Shown here one piece after another: positions 17,236 through 25,277 of a stretch of DNA of 55,724 nt. The DNA is from an uncultured Akkermansia sp. (GTDB lineage: Bacteria; Verrucomicrobiota; Verrucomicrobiia; Verrucomicrobiales; Akkermansiaceae): NCBI GenBank assembly GCA_947626635.1, contig CANQSY010000003.1:1-55724 (forward strand), read 5' to 3'. The notes under the pieces were generated by a model that made no database searches, had not been told where the DNA came from, and saw only the letters and a program-made list of their open reading frames with translations. Within the stretch, counting starts at the first letter, position 1. Every line of letters begins with the position of its first letter. The position numbers were made by a program, and so were the translations under genes.

Positions 17236-18606
17236 ATGAAAAAGAAAAACACAGAAGAACTCCGAATGAAGCTCTACGACGCCATTTGGGACAAGAACAG
17301 CACGCCGGAGCAAATCAAGCAACTGATCGCCGAAGGCGCTCTATTGGACGACCGAAATGATCAAGTTCCTCCACTCTATTTTGCTGCAGAGGGAGGTCGA
17401 GCCGATATCATAGAAATTTTGCTGGGAGCTGGGGCGGATGTGGACAAAGGAGAGTGTTTCGCTACCCCCCTCATCGCGGCAGCGCAGTCAGGGAACGTGA
17501 AGGCTGTCGAGGTATTGCTAAATGCCGGTGCAGACATCAATGCGGAGCCAGATATGCCTATTGGTCCGGTCATTATTGCCGCAGCTCGGATGGGAAATCC
17601 GGAGATAATCAAGTTACTGCTGGACGCCGGGGCGGACGTCAATGTGCAATCAGAGTTCTGGTGGACTGATGAGACAGCGCTCATCGCAGCGGCAGAGTAC
17701 GGAAGAGTGGAGGCGCTTAAGCTTCTGTTGGCTGCGGGTGCAGACGTCAATGCGCAGGTTAAATCCAAGTTGTTTGGCACGGCACTCATTGCGGCAGCGC
17801 GGTCAGGAAGCACGGAAGCAATCAGGGTATTGCTGGACGCCGGAGCGGACGTCAATGCGCAAGCACGATCCAAGTGGTTTGGGACAGCACTCATTGCCGC
17901 AGCACGGGTAGGAGGCACGGGAGCAGTCAGGGTACTGCTAGATGCCGGGGCGGATGTCAATGCACAGGCAGAATTCGGGAGGTACGGCACGGCACTCATT
18001 GCGGCAGCGGAGTGGGGAAACACGGAGGTAATCAAGCTGCTCCTGGAAGCCGGGGCGGATGTCAATGCACAAACGGGATCCGGAACATACGGCGCAGCTC
18101 TTTTCGCGGCAGCGGAGTCAGGAAGAGCGGGGGCGATCAAGCTTCTGTTGGAAGCCGGTGCAGACATCAATGCTCAGACGGAATCCGAATTTTATGGCAC
18201 TGTCCTCATCGCAGCAACGTGGTCAGGAAGTACGAAGGCGGTCCAAGTGCTGCTGGAAGCCGGCGCGGATGTGAACAGAGCGACAGGAGGGAAAACACCG
18301 CTCATTATCGCCGCATACACAGGAAATACAAAAATTATCCAGCTCCTTCTGGAAGCCGGCGCCGACGTGAACAGAGCGGCTGAATACGCTACCCCCCTCA
18401 TCGCGGCAGCGGCTCATGGAGGGAGCGGACAACAGGTGAAACTGCTCCTGGAAGCAGGCGCGGATGTCAATGCCGAAGCAGGCGGTAAAACGGCGCTTAT
18501 GGTTGCTTTAGAGCGAAACAATTTTCCTCTCGCGCACTTCCTGCGCCGTGCCGGTGCTGTTGATAAACCAAGAAAACTCACTCAGGGAAAAGAGTCGCGA
18601 CATTGA
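17236..18606 (+). CDS. Ankyrin-repeat protein
   Basis: 456 residues, about 13 ankyrin repeats, most of the regular form GTALIAAARSGSTEAIRVLL followed by DAGADVNAQ. The N-terminal module (LRMKLYDAIWDKNSTPEQIK, QLIAEGALLDDRN) is nearly the same as in the 14187 protein, and the C-terminal cap LAHFLRRAGAVDKPRK as in the 15597 protein. It therefore combines ends shared with different neighbours, as expected from recombination or gene conversion in the cluster. The start is preceded by CAACTATTTTTTACC with no ribosome site; similar T-rich leaders precede the other members. No signal peptide. Confidence 0.88.
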   Translation: MKKKNTEELRMKLYDAIWDKNSTPEQIKQLIAEGALLDDRNDQVPPLYFAAEGGRADIIEILLGAGADVDKGECFATPLIAAAQSGNVKAVEVLLNAGADINAEPDMPIGPVIIAAARMGNPEIIKLLLDAGADVNVQSEFWWTDETALIAAAEYGRVEALKLLLAAGADVNAQVKSKLFGTALIAAARSGSTEAIRVLLDAGADVNAQARSKWFGTALIAAARVGGTGAVRVLLDAGADVNAQAEFGRYGTALIAAAEWGNTEVIKLLLEAGADVNAQTGSGTYGAALFAAAESGRAGAIKLLLEAGADINAQTESEFYGTVLIAATWSGSTKAVQVLLEAGADVNRATGGKTPLIIAAYTGNTKIIQLLLEAGADVNRAAEYATPLIAAAAHGGSGQQVKLLLEAGADVNAEAGGKTALMVALERNNFPLAHFLRRAGAVDKPRKLTQGKESRH

Positions 18607-18730
18607 GGGTGAGCCGTATCGCGTAATCAAGCAAGGCAGCGGACGAAATTGGTACGATCATCCCAATCGGAAAAACACATTGCCCCCCCACTAACAACAC
18701 GACAAAATAAACCAACTAACTTTTTTCAAC

Positions 18731-21379
18731 ATGAAAAAGAACAACAACAAAAGACTCCGAATGAGGCTTTACAACGCCATTATGGACGAAAACAGCAAGC
18801 CGGAGCAAATTAGAAACCTGATTGCCGCAGGTGCTCTGGAAAATCAAAATCTCCGTAAATGGATGGCACGGGAAATTAAAAGCCTGGTTCGCTCACGCGA
18901 TATGAAAAAATTAAAAGGTGAGGTAGAGCGTCATGTCATCTACCGCTCCCCTCTTTCTATTGCGGCACAGGTAGGTCGCGCCGACATCGTGCAGCTGCTG
19001 TTGGATGCCGGGGAAGAAATAGAATCCAACTATTTTAATGTGCAATGTAGCTCTCTGAGTGTTGCCGCTCTGTGGGGACATGAGGCTGTCGTTCAACTGA
19101 TGTTAGACGCCTCGGCAGGTCAGAAACGCATAGATTTGAACGAGCCTCTGCGCTTTGCTGTATATGGTGGACATAGCAACATTGTCCACATGCTTTTGGA
19201 AGCAGGAGCGGACGCCAACGAAGAAACATTTTCCTGTCCAAGAGACATAGGATCCATGACAGAGTATGAAAACCACCGGCCATGCAATTTTTATCCAATC
19301 GAGGATTGGCTTAGAGATATTCCTCCACTGGATCTAGCCATTCGGACCGAACGACGGGACATCATCGATCTGCTCCTGGATGCAGGAGCGCACATTAACG
19401 GTTCTGATAAGTATCCGGATCTTACGCCCCTGTGCCTCGCAGCACGCGCGGGTAATTTGGAACTCATGCAGCATTTGATCGACAGGGGCGCAGATGTCAA
19501 TGATAAAACATCAGAATACACGCCTCTCATAGCGGCTACCCATGAAGGCTGTGAAGAGAGCGTTCGTTTTCTCCTTGACCACGGCGCCGACGTGAACGCC
19601 GCAACAGGAGATCATACCCCACTCTCTGCAGGAGCGTGGCATGCCAATGAACATTTCGTTCCGATCTTACGCATTTTGTTGGAAGCCGGAGCGGACGTGA
19701 ATACTGAGGCAGGAGAACGCCCCCCACTCCTTGCTGCAACCATGGCCGGGAGCTTGGAAGGAATGCAACTGCTGCTTGAGGCAGGAGCGGATGTGAACAG
19801 GACAACGAAGATACATACCCCGCTTATTGCCGCCGCAGAGAAAGGAAGTAGGGAAGGAGTGCAGATGCTTCTTGACGCCGGTGCGGATGTAAACAAAGCG
19901 ACGCAAGAGTATACACCCCTCATCGCTGCGGCGAGGGGATCTAACCCCGACGTCATCCGACTGCTGCTGAAGGCGGGAGCAGACGTGAATGCTACAGCAG
20001 GGACTTGTACACCGCTCATCTCAGCAGCAAGATTTTGCAAACATACGGGATGTCTGAAAATACTCTTAAAAGCCGGGGCGGATGTGAACGCTGTGTCGGA
20101 CGGGCGAACCGCGTGGGAGTTCGCACTGGAGGCGAATAACATTCTCTCTGCACACATCTTGCGCGCAGCCGGAGCGAAAGCTTTAGCAACGAATGAGGAC
20201 AATTGGAGAAAAAGTCTTAAGAAAAAGAGTCCAAACGTAGAGGAGTTGAAGATTGCAATCCAAAACGGCTGTTCCGCGGGAGAATTTCGCCGACTCATCA
20301 AAAAAGGAATGCTCCACAAAAGCTACTATGATATACATAAGGGGACCTACCCCCCTACTCTGCTTTTCAAGGCGGTACAAGCCGGGAGGCTGGACATCGT
20401 ACGACTCCTCCTCAAGACCAGGACGGGATTGGACATCAATACAGACGACTTCGGATTCGGTAACCCTTTAACATTGGCCATTAAAGCAGAACAAATAAAT
20501 ATAGTCAATTTTTTACTAAACTCCGGAGCAGATGTGAATCGGATATCAGGATGCGTAAGAATAGATGTTCCTTCCGAAACACCTCTCGGAACAGCGGCAC
20601 GCACAGGAAACACAAAACTCATGCAGAAACTTATCGACCGCGGAGCGATGATCAACCCATCGGTCGAGCAGCTTCGCACTCTGCACTACACCCCTCTCAT
20701 GTCAGCATTGCGTGAAAAATGTGAAGAAAGTGTACGATTTCTCCTTGTCCATGGAGCGGATGTAAACGCCAAGGCGAGAGAGCATACCGCTCTCATCACT
20801 GCCGTAGAAGCAGAATATTCAGACGGCGTGCGCTTGCTGCTGGAAGCCGGCGCAGACGTCAACGGAGCGACAGAAGAATACACACCGCTTATTGCCGCCG
20901 CGTGGATAGGAAATACGGAGATTATCCGTCTTCTGTTGGAAGCCGGTGCAAATGTGAACGTTGCTGTTAAATGGAAAACACCGCTTATTGTCGCTGCACT
21001 TGCAGGAAATACGGAGAGTATTCGTCTTCTGTTGGAAGCCGGAGCGAATGTAAATATGAGGGCCGTATGTGTTACTCCCCTCATAGCCGCATCAGCTTAT
21101 CACGTAAGCTCACGGACGGTACAACTACTTCTGGCTGCCGGCGCGGACGTGAATGCCGAAGCGTGCGGATGTACCCCTCTTATGTACGCACTGAATAATG
21201 GGAATCTTTTCCTCGCTCGCATCCTGCGCCAAGCAGGCGCTATCGACAAACCAAGATGTTCGCTGCTCAGATATCGGACCGCGTATACGCATAGCATGTT
21301 GTCGTTTTTTCTCGGAACTTTCCCCGTAATTTTCTCTGAACTGGAGATGATGGGGAAACAGGTGTGGGAGTACATTTGA
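18731..21379 (+). CDS. Large ankyrin-repeat protein (two fused units)
   Basis: 882 residues. It begins with the family module (LRMRLYNAIMDENSKPEQIR) and a first array with the ELMQHLIDRGADVN and FVPILRILLEAGADVN modules. It then has an internal cap (SAHILRAAGAKALATNEDNW) near residue 480, a new N-terminal-like module (VEELKIAIQNGCSAGEFRRL), and a second array ending with the cap LARILRQAGAIDKPR. It is therefore two complete ankyrin proteins joined in frame. After the last cap a unique tail contains a hydrophobic stretch (MLSFFLGTFPVIFSEL), which could associate with a membrane. The start follows AACTTTTTTCAAC without a ribosome site. Confidence 0.88.
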   Translation: MKKNNNKRLRMRLYNAIMDENSKPEQIRNLIAAGALENQNLRKWMAREIKSLVRSRDMKKLKGEVERHVIYRSPLSIAAQVGRADIVQLLLDAGEEIESNYFNVQCSSLSVAALWGHEAVVQLMLDASAGQKRIDLNEPLRFAVYGGHSNIVHMLLEAGADANEETFSCPRDIGSMTEYENHRPCNFYPIEDWLRDIPPLDLAIRTERRDIIDLLLDAGAHINGSDKYPDLTPLCLAARAGNLELMQHLIDRGADVNDKTSEYTPLIAATHEGCEESVRFLLDHGADVNAATGDHTPLSAGAWHANEHFVPILRILLEAGADVNTEAGERPPLLAATMAGSLEGMQLLLEAGADVNRTTKIHTPLIAAAEKGSREGVQMLLDAGADVNKATQEYTPLIAAARGSNPDVIRLLLKAGADVNATAGTCTPLISAARFCKHTGCLKILLKAGADVNAVSDGRTAWEFALEANNILSAHILRAAGAKALATNEDNWRKSLKKKSPNVEELKIAIQNGCSAGEFRRLIKKGMLHKSYYDIHKGTYPPTLLFKAVQAGRLDIVRLLLKTRTGLDINTDDFGFGNPLTLAIKAEQINIVNFLLNSGADVNRISGCVRIDVPSETPLGTAARTGNTKLMQKLIDRGAMINPSVEQLRTLHYTPLMSALREKCEESVRFLLVHGADVNAKAREHTALITAVEAEYSDGVRLLLEAGADVNGATEEYTPLIAAAWIGNTEIIRLLLEAGANVNVAVKWKTPLIVAALAGNTESIRLLLEAGANVNMRAVCVTPLIAASAYHVSSRTVQLLLAAGADVNAEACGCTPLMYALNNGNLFLARILRQAGAIDKPRCSLLRYRTAYTHSMLSFFLGTFPVIFSELEMMGKQVWEYI

Positions 21380-21437
21380 AGCAACAAGATGCTCATTTAA
21401 CTTAAAAACTCCCCATTAAGATAAAGAATTAATTTTC

Positions 21438-21455
21438 ACAGAACTTCTGTATAAT
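21438..21455 (+). promoter_or_regulatory. Palindrome overlapping a -10 box
   Basis: ACAGAACTTCTGT (21438-21450) is a perfect 13-bp inverted repeat, and its end is the first base of TATAAT (21450-21455). The same arrangement, CAGAATTTCTG then TATAAA, is found at 23201-23217, and weaker versions at 13082 and 13500. It looks like a repressor operator on a promoter. The nearest downstream gene is the ankyrin gene at 21697. Confidence 0.5.
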
Positions 21456-21474
21456 GCTGTGGCTGGACAGAGCC
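21455..21474 (-). repeat. Copy of dispersed element end
   Basis: On the minus strand it reads GGCTCTGTCCAGCCACAGCA, two substitutions from the end of the 13469-14101 element in its first 18 bases. It directly abuts the palindromic promoter. With the opposite-facing end at 23167 it brackets the ankyrin gene at 21697-23142. Confidence 0.55.
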
Positions 21475-21696
21475 TTCCTAAAATATTACCGAATATGAAA
21501 TACACGTTTTTTCATCCGTATGGAAATGATAAAGATATGCGCATACTTGACGCTTTCCAGAACGACCGATCTCTTCCTGATGTTTCCTACATCGTGATCG
21601 GTCACAGACCCGGAGGGTGGTGGGATAGATTGTAACTACCCTTAGAAATAAAATACATCCAAGCAAAAGAACAACCTAACACACAATCAACCCAAA

Positions 21697-23142
21697 ATGA
21701 AAAATCAAAAAGAGACACAGAAAACAAGAGGAAAGAAGAAGGTCTTCCGGGAGCTTCTCCGCGCCGTCCACGAGGGGAAAAATGGCATCGAGAAGGTGAG
21801 GAAATTGTTGGAGGCGGGTGCGGATCCGAACGATAAGCCGGGAGATAAGGACAGCGAAATGCCCCTCCATGCCGCGGCAGCATCCGGTTACATCCCCATG
21901 GTCAAGCTCCTGCTGCAGTACGGGGCAAATGTGAATCGCATGAGAAATGACCGGACGCCGCTCGACGCGGCAATTGAAGGGAAGAAGCTGTCCATGATCA
22001 AATTCCTGCTGAAAGCCGGGGCGAATGTGAATGCAAAGGGGTATATGACTCCGCTGGTGCGCGCTGTAAAGGGAGGGCGCAAGGACATCGTGCGGGCGCT
22101 TTTGGACGCGGGGGCGAAGGTGAACACGGTGACGTCCAGCGGCACAGCCCTGGGTGAAGCCGCGAGCCAAAAGAACGTGAAGCTCATACGTATGCTGCTG
22201 GACGCGGGGGCGGATCTGAGCGCTCCTAAAGGACATTCCGCGCCCCTCACCCGTGCAGCCTGGAGTGGGGATATGTCCGCCTTCAAGATGATTCTGGATG
22301 CGGGGGCTGATATGAACGACCCGGGTCCGTTCTACACGATTTTGGAAGCGGCCGCAGCGGGAGGAAATCCGCGCATGATCACGTTCATCCTTGTTTACAT
22401 CACAGAAGAGCCCACAAAAAAGGAATTAAGCGCCGCTCTGTGGCATGCGGCATGTTTCGGGCATACGGATGTCGTGAAGTTCCTGATTGAACAGGGAGCG
22501 GGAGTGAACGTACGTCCTCGGTGGGCAGGTGGTTACTCCCAACGCGAAAAAACAGCACTGGAAATCGCTGCCTACCGTGGACATCCCTCCGTTGTGAAAT
22601 TGCTTCTGGAGGCAGGCGCAAACGCACAAGGAGGCGCCTTGGCGAGTGCAATCAGAAACGGATGGAGCAGAGAAATCATCGCCCGTATGTTGGAATTGGG
22701 TGCGAATCTCAATGACACCAACGTTTACCGGACCTTAGCGCGAGGTGTTCGACAGAAGCGCGTGAATAAAGGCATCGTGAAATTCATGTTGGAGCATGGA
22801 TTGGACGTTGATGACCGTTCTTGCCATCGAGTGGGACCTACCCTGCTCTCGGCGGCGGCGGCATCAGGACAGACGGATCTGGTCAAGCTCTTGCTTGCTG
22901 CCGGGGTGGACGTCAATGCCCCGGCAGATCCTCGTCTCGTGGTGAATCCTCGTACTCCCTTGATGGCTGCGGCTAAAGGTGGCCGGACGAAAATCGTCTC
23001 CATCTTGCTGAAAGCCGGAGCGGACGTCAATGCGTCGGTTGAAGGCAGAACAGCTCTGAGCATCGCCTTGGAGAACCAGCACACCGATGTCGTCGATCTC
23101 CTGCGCGCTGCCGGAGCTTCCCCTGCCTCCCCTGAGACCTGA
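21697..23142 (+). CDS. Ankyrin-repeat protein, divergent member
   Basis: 481 residues. The N-terminus is lysine rich (MKNQKETQKTRGKKK) and lacks the NSTPEQI module of the other cluster members. About 13 ankyrin repeats follow, less uniform than in the neighbours (for example HAAAASGYIPMVKLLLQYGA and GNPRMITFILVYITEE), ending with VVDLLRAAGASPASPET. Codon use is more G+C-rich than in the preceding genes, suggesting an older or separately acquired member. It lies between two outward copies of the dispersed element end. No signal peptide or membrane segment. Confidence 0.87.
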   Translation: MKNQKETQKTRGKKKVFRELLRAVHEGKNGIEKVRKLLEAGADPNDKPGDKDSEMPLHAAAASGYIPMVKLLLQYGANVNRMRNDRTPLDAAIEGKKLSMIKFLLKAGANVNAKGYMTPLVRAVKGGRKDIVRALLDAGAKVNTVTSSGTALGEAASQKNVKLIRMLLDAGADLSAPKGHSAPLTRAAWSGDMSAFKMILDAGADMNDPGPFYTILEAAAAGGNPRMITFILVYITEEPTKKELSAALWHAACFGHTDVVKFLIEQGAGVNVRPRWAGGYSQREKTALEIAAYRGHPSVVKLLLEAGANAQGGALASAIRNGWSREIIARMLELGANLNDTNVYRTLARGVRQKRVNKGIVKFMLEHGLDVDDRSCHRVGPTLLSAAAASGQTDLVKLLLAAGVDVNAPADPRLVVNPRTPLMAAAKGGRTKIVSILLKAGADVNASVEGRTALSIALENQHTDVVDLLRAAGASPASPET

Positions 23143-23166
23143 CGAAATCATTATTGGGTCGATCAT

Positions 23167-23217
23167 GGCTCTGTCCTGCCACAATGATGACATTTTCTCT
23201 CAGAATTTCTGTATAAA
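23167..23217 (+). promoter_or_regulatory. Element end joined to palindromic promoter
   Basis: GGCTCTGTCCTGCCAC (23167-23182) is a copy of the left end of the 13469-14101 element. It is followed by CAGAATTTCTG (23201-23211), a perfect 11-bp palindrome, and TATAAA (23212-23217). It would drive the broken small membrane gene immediately downstream. Confidence 0.5.
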
Positions 23218-23220
23218 GAA

Positions 23221-23452
23221 TTGCCTAACCAACCAACAAACAATATCACCACGGAAGTATTCTACAATCCTATCATATATAAATGGGGACTTTACTTCTT
23301 TCTCTTCTACACCGTTGACCGGATTATTTTCTCTGATGACGTTGACCTTGAAAAGGCGTTTTACATCGCCGGGGAATGTTTCGCCGAGACTGGTTTTTGG
23401 GGGTCTGTTTCTGACCTTGTTTGATAACATCTTTGTCTTGGAGATGATATAG
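23221..23452 (+). pseudogene. Small hydrophobic protein, copy 2 (frameshifted)
   Basis: The frame shares FYNPIIYKWGLYFFLFYTVD and RIIFS with the 65-residue protein at 13136. The codon aligned with that protein's ATG is ACG-like, so only a TTG at 23221 is available. Near 23388, two bases appear to be missing relative to copy 1. Similarity then continues in the next frame as RLVFGGLFLTLFDNIFVLEM up to 23452, matching VLFGVMGLSLLYNI of copy 1. Lost start and frameshift together point to a pseudogene, unless initiation and frameshifting are programmed. Confidence 0.7.
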
Positions 23453-23486
23453 AGCCCGAAAAAAAGTTTTTTTCTTCAATGAGGGC

Positions 23487-23515
23487 TTGACTTTCGAGCA
23501 TCCATGTGCTAGAAA
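23487..23515 (+). promoter_or_regulatory. Promoter of small RNA 1
   Basis: TTGACT (23487-23492), 17 nt, TAGAAA (23510-23515). The whole promoter, including the spacer TTCGAGCATCCATGTGC, is repeated exactly ahead of small RNA 2. Confidence 0.75.
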
Positions 23516-23521
23516 GAAGGC

Positions 23522-23629
23522 TCCTGTGGGGTCGATATGACCACCTTTAATGGAGCTGGTCTTCGGGCCAGGCTCGTGTGCGACGCAGGCGCATCTAAGG
23601 GGCAGCGTTCGCGCTGCCCCTTCCTTTTT
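23522..23629 (+). ncRNA. Structured small RNA, copy 1
   Basis: About 108 nt from the inferred start to the T tract of an intrinsic terminator. Hairpins visible by eye: GGTC-GATAT-GACC, a longer hairpin closed by a UUCG tetraloop (GAGC-TGGTC-TTCG-GGCCA-GGCTC with one bulge), TGCG-ACGCAGG-CGCA, and the terminator GGGGCAGCG-TTCG-CGCTGCCCC. Copy 2 changes G-C to A-T and G-T to A-T pairs in the UUCG hairpin while keeping the fold. An ATG frame through copy 1 is not maintained in copy 2, so it acts as RNA. No known family is recognised. Confidence 0.78.
23599..23629 (+). terminator. Intrinsic terminator of small RNA 1
   Basis: A perfect 9-bp stem, GGGGCAGCG with CGCTGCCCC, around a TTCG loop, followed by TTCCTTTTT. 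Confidence 0.85.
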
Positions 23630-23701
23630 GTACGCCAGGCATGACATGAAATGGGGGTGGATGATAAGGCGATACAACCTTTCTTAGGATACGCGTGTGC
23701 G

Positions 23702-23745
23702 CCTCCGGCGCCTATTTACGATTTACGATATGATTTACGATTTAT
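23702..23745 (+). repeat. TTTACGA heptamer repeat
   Basis: CGCCTCCGGCGCC palindrome followed by TATTTACGATTTACGATA and further TTTACGA units. A short member of the dispersed intergenic repeat family, placed between the two small RNA genes. Confidence 0.7.
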
Positions 23746-23929
23746 TGATAATGTGCTCGTTGCACAGATTTTTGTATTGTTAACGAATGCAGATTCTTCT
23801 TAAGAGCCATCATCATGATGACCGCTTTTTGCCATAATTTTTGATGGGCATCAACGATGATATCAATCAATAAGAGCATTCTCTCCGTTGATGAGCTTCT
23901 CTCAAATGCGTTTATCCTGCAATGAGGGC

Positions 23930-23958
23930 TTGACTTTCGAGCATCCATGTGCTAGAAG
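23930..23958 (+). promoter_or_regulatory. Promoter of small RNA 2
   Basis: TTGACT (23930-23935), 17 nt identical to those of small RNA 1, TAGAAG (23953-23958). The upstream CAATGAGGGC is also shared. Confidence 0.75.
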
Positions 23959-23964
23959 GGAATT

Positions 23965-24072
23965 CCTGCGAGGTCGATATGACCACACAAAGAGGAGCTA
24001 GTCTTCGAACTAAGCCCATGGTGCGGCGCAGGCGCACTTAAAGGGGCAGCGTTCTCGCTGCCCCTTCCTTTT
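23965..24072 (+). ncRNA. Structured small RNA, copy 2
   Basis: Paralogue of the RNA at 23522-23629, also about 108 nt. It keeps GGTCGATATGACC, the UUCG-containing hairpin with compensated base pairs, GTGCG-GCGCAGG-CGCAC (extended by one pair relative to copy 1) and the terminator stem GGGGCAGCG/CGCTGCCCC with loop TTCT. The two copies are about 440 bp apart in the same orientation. Linker positions vary freely while stems are conserved. Confidence 0.78.
24043..24072 (+). terminator. Intrinsic terminator of small RNA 2
   Basis: A 9-bp stem GGGGCAGCG/CGCTGCCCC with loop TTCT, followed by TTCCTTTT. Confidence 0.85.
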
Positions 24073-24086
24073 GTCCAACAGCCCTG

Positions 24087-24185
24087 GGCGCCTAGCGGCG
24101 CCTATTTACGATTTACGATTTACGATTTCAGGGAATTCGCGCGCGGAGCGCGTTCATGCAAAGCAGTAGCGGAGCGGAATTTTTG
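24087..24185 (+). repeat. Composite intergenic repeat
   Basis: GGGCGCCTAGCGGCGCC palindrome, then TATTTACGA with further TTTACGA units, then TCAGGGAATTCGCGCGC, then CAAAGCAGTAGCGGAGCGGA. The same order of parts is found at 29400-29512, 29550-29662 and, with variations, at 36247-36515, 43352-43510, 47185-47265 and 49310-49655. Confidence 0.8.
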
Positions 24186-24234
24186 GAATGAGGATGCGGT
24201 GATGGAAAAAATTGCGTTTTTCCCAAAATAGTGC

Positions 24235-24263
24235 TTGCCACGGCAGGCGGATGGTGGTACAAG
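24235..24263 (+). promoter_or_regulatory. Promoter of structured leader RNA, copy 2
   Basis: TTGCCA (24235-24240), 17 nt, TACAAG (24258-24263), equivalent to the promoter at 9228-9256. Confidence 0.65.
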
Positions 24264-24269
24264 AGGGGC

Positions 24270-24455
24270 ACAGAGCGGAGGACAAGACTTCGCAACGGGT
24301 CAGGTGACGCCGTAAGGTCACCCCGGAAGCCGTGTGTGCGGCGGATGGGCAAATAATGTGACGGCATAGGTCAATCCTTCGGCGGGAACGCTGATTGTAG
24401 TGAACGAAATGCCGTGGCATCCACCCTGAGAGCGGGTGGAAGCTGCGGTTTTTTT
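24270..24455 (+). ncRNA. Structured leader RNA or small RNA, copy 2
   Basis: About 186 nt and near-identical to 9263-9449. Retained elements: GGTGAC/GTCACC helix, GCCGT-GTGT-GCGGC hairpin (one G-C replaced by G-U), ACGGCAT (24361-24367) complementary to ATGCCGT (24409-24415), and the terminator ending in seven T residues (24449-24455). In the terminator a U-G pair of copy 1 is C-G here. The paralogous gene starts 54 nt after the T tract. Confidence 0.65.
24412..24455 (+). terminator. Intrinsic terminator of leader RNA, copy 2
   Basis: CCGTGGC...CCACCC pairs with GGGTGG...GCTGCGG over a TGAGAGC loop and is followed by seven T residues. Confidence 0.8.
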
Positions 24456-24509
24456 GTATCTGCGGGCTTGTGCTGTCGATCACTCAACCAATCAGCACAA
24501 CTCAACGAT

Positions 24510-25277
24510 ATGTCAAGACTCGATAGATTACCCTCGCCGGTCGGCGATATTTCCCGCTCCGATGAATCCGTACAGCAAGGACCCATCTTGCCCTCAAGCC
24601 GGGCGCCTCAAAGCGCGGCGCAGGAGGTTGAAAACAAGTGGCAGGATCACCGGCCTGAGACGTCGCAGGAGTGGGAGGAATTCCTGGCACAGCCGGTAGA
24701 GCTCTGCAACCGACGACCGGTGCCACAGGGAGACGCGCTGGAACTGTTGTCGGACAACATCGACCTGCTGCTGGAGAATACGGAGAGGATTGTCCAAGTG
24801 CCGGAGATGGCGGAATGCCGGGAGGTAGAGGGAGGAGCAGCGCTGACGAAGCTTGATTTAGGCGATCTCCTATGGGCGTGGAAAAGGGGGAAAGCCGGCT
24901 GGAAGCGAACCTCTGTCGAGGGTCATCCCCTGTACGCGCTCAACATCAATGGCTCTGTTCTCAGCGGCTCATGCTATATGTACAAATTGCTTGATCCGGT
25001 TACCAAGGAATTGGGTACCACGTTGTCCTGGTGGCGTCCGAGGCTCAGCAAGGCTCGTTGGGTGCTTTGCGATATCCAACGAGCCCCGAAACGTCCGTGG
25101 AAGGAGATCCCTCCGCTTCACGCCCCTGTGCACCGCGGCGAGTCGTTTGCCGACTGGGAACGGCGGACGCAGCAATACATGCCCGGCGTGGATGAGGTGG
25201 AGCCGCACTACCTGATTCCCCCGACGCTCACCCTGGCTGAAATCATCACTAAACTGAAGGAGGATCAGAGCAAATGA
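24510..25277 (+). CDS. Unknown 255-residue protein, copy 2
   Basis: Paralogue of 9505-10308; function not recognised. The ATG at 24510 (MSRLDRLPSPVGD) corresponds to MLRLDRLPSPIGD of copy 1. Reading frames upstream of it are not conserved between the copies. Differences are mostly substitutions, plus a short deletion in the proline-rich linker near residue 115. No signal peptide or membrane helix. The stop overlaps the 3' end of the convergent ADP-ribosylglycohydrolase gene by 13 bp, so insertion of this cassette apparently reached the very end of that gene. Confidence 0.75.
   Translation: MSRLDRLPSPVGDISRSDESVQQGPILPSSRAPQSAAQEVENKWQDHRPETSQEWEEFLAQPVELCNRRPVPQGDALELLSDNIDLLLENTERIVQVPEMAECREVEGGAALTKLDLGDLLWAWKRGKAGWKRTSVEGHPLYALNINGSVLSGSCYMYKLLDPVTKELGTTLSWWRPRLSKARWVLCDIQRAPKRPWKEIPPLHAPVHRGESFADWERRTQQYMPGVDEVEPHYLIPPTLTLAEIITKLKEDQSK

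Noticed and set aside
10568..23084. Numerous minus-strand frames rich in TSAPAS and similar words across the ankyrin genes
   Set aside because: They are antisense shadows of the repetitive DAGADVN codons and have no independent support.
23536..23643. Open frame starting ATGACCACC through small RNA 1
   Set aside because: The second RNA copy breaks the frame early while conserving the stems, so the constraint is on RNA structure.
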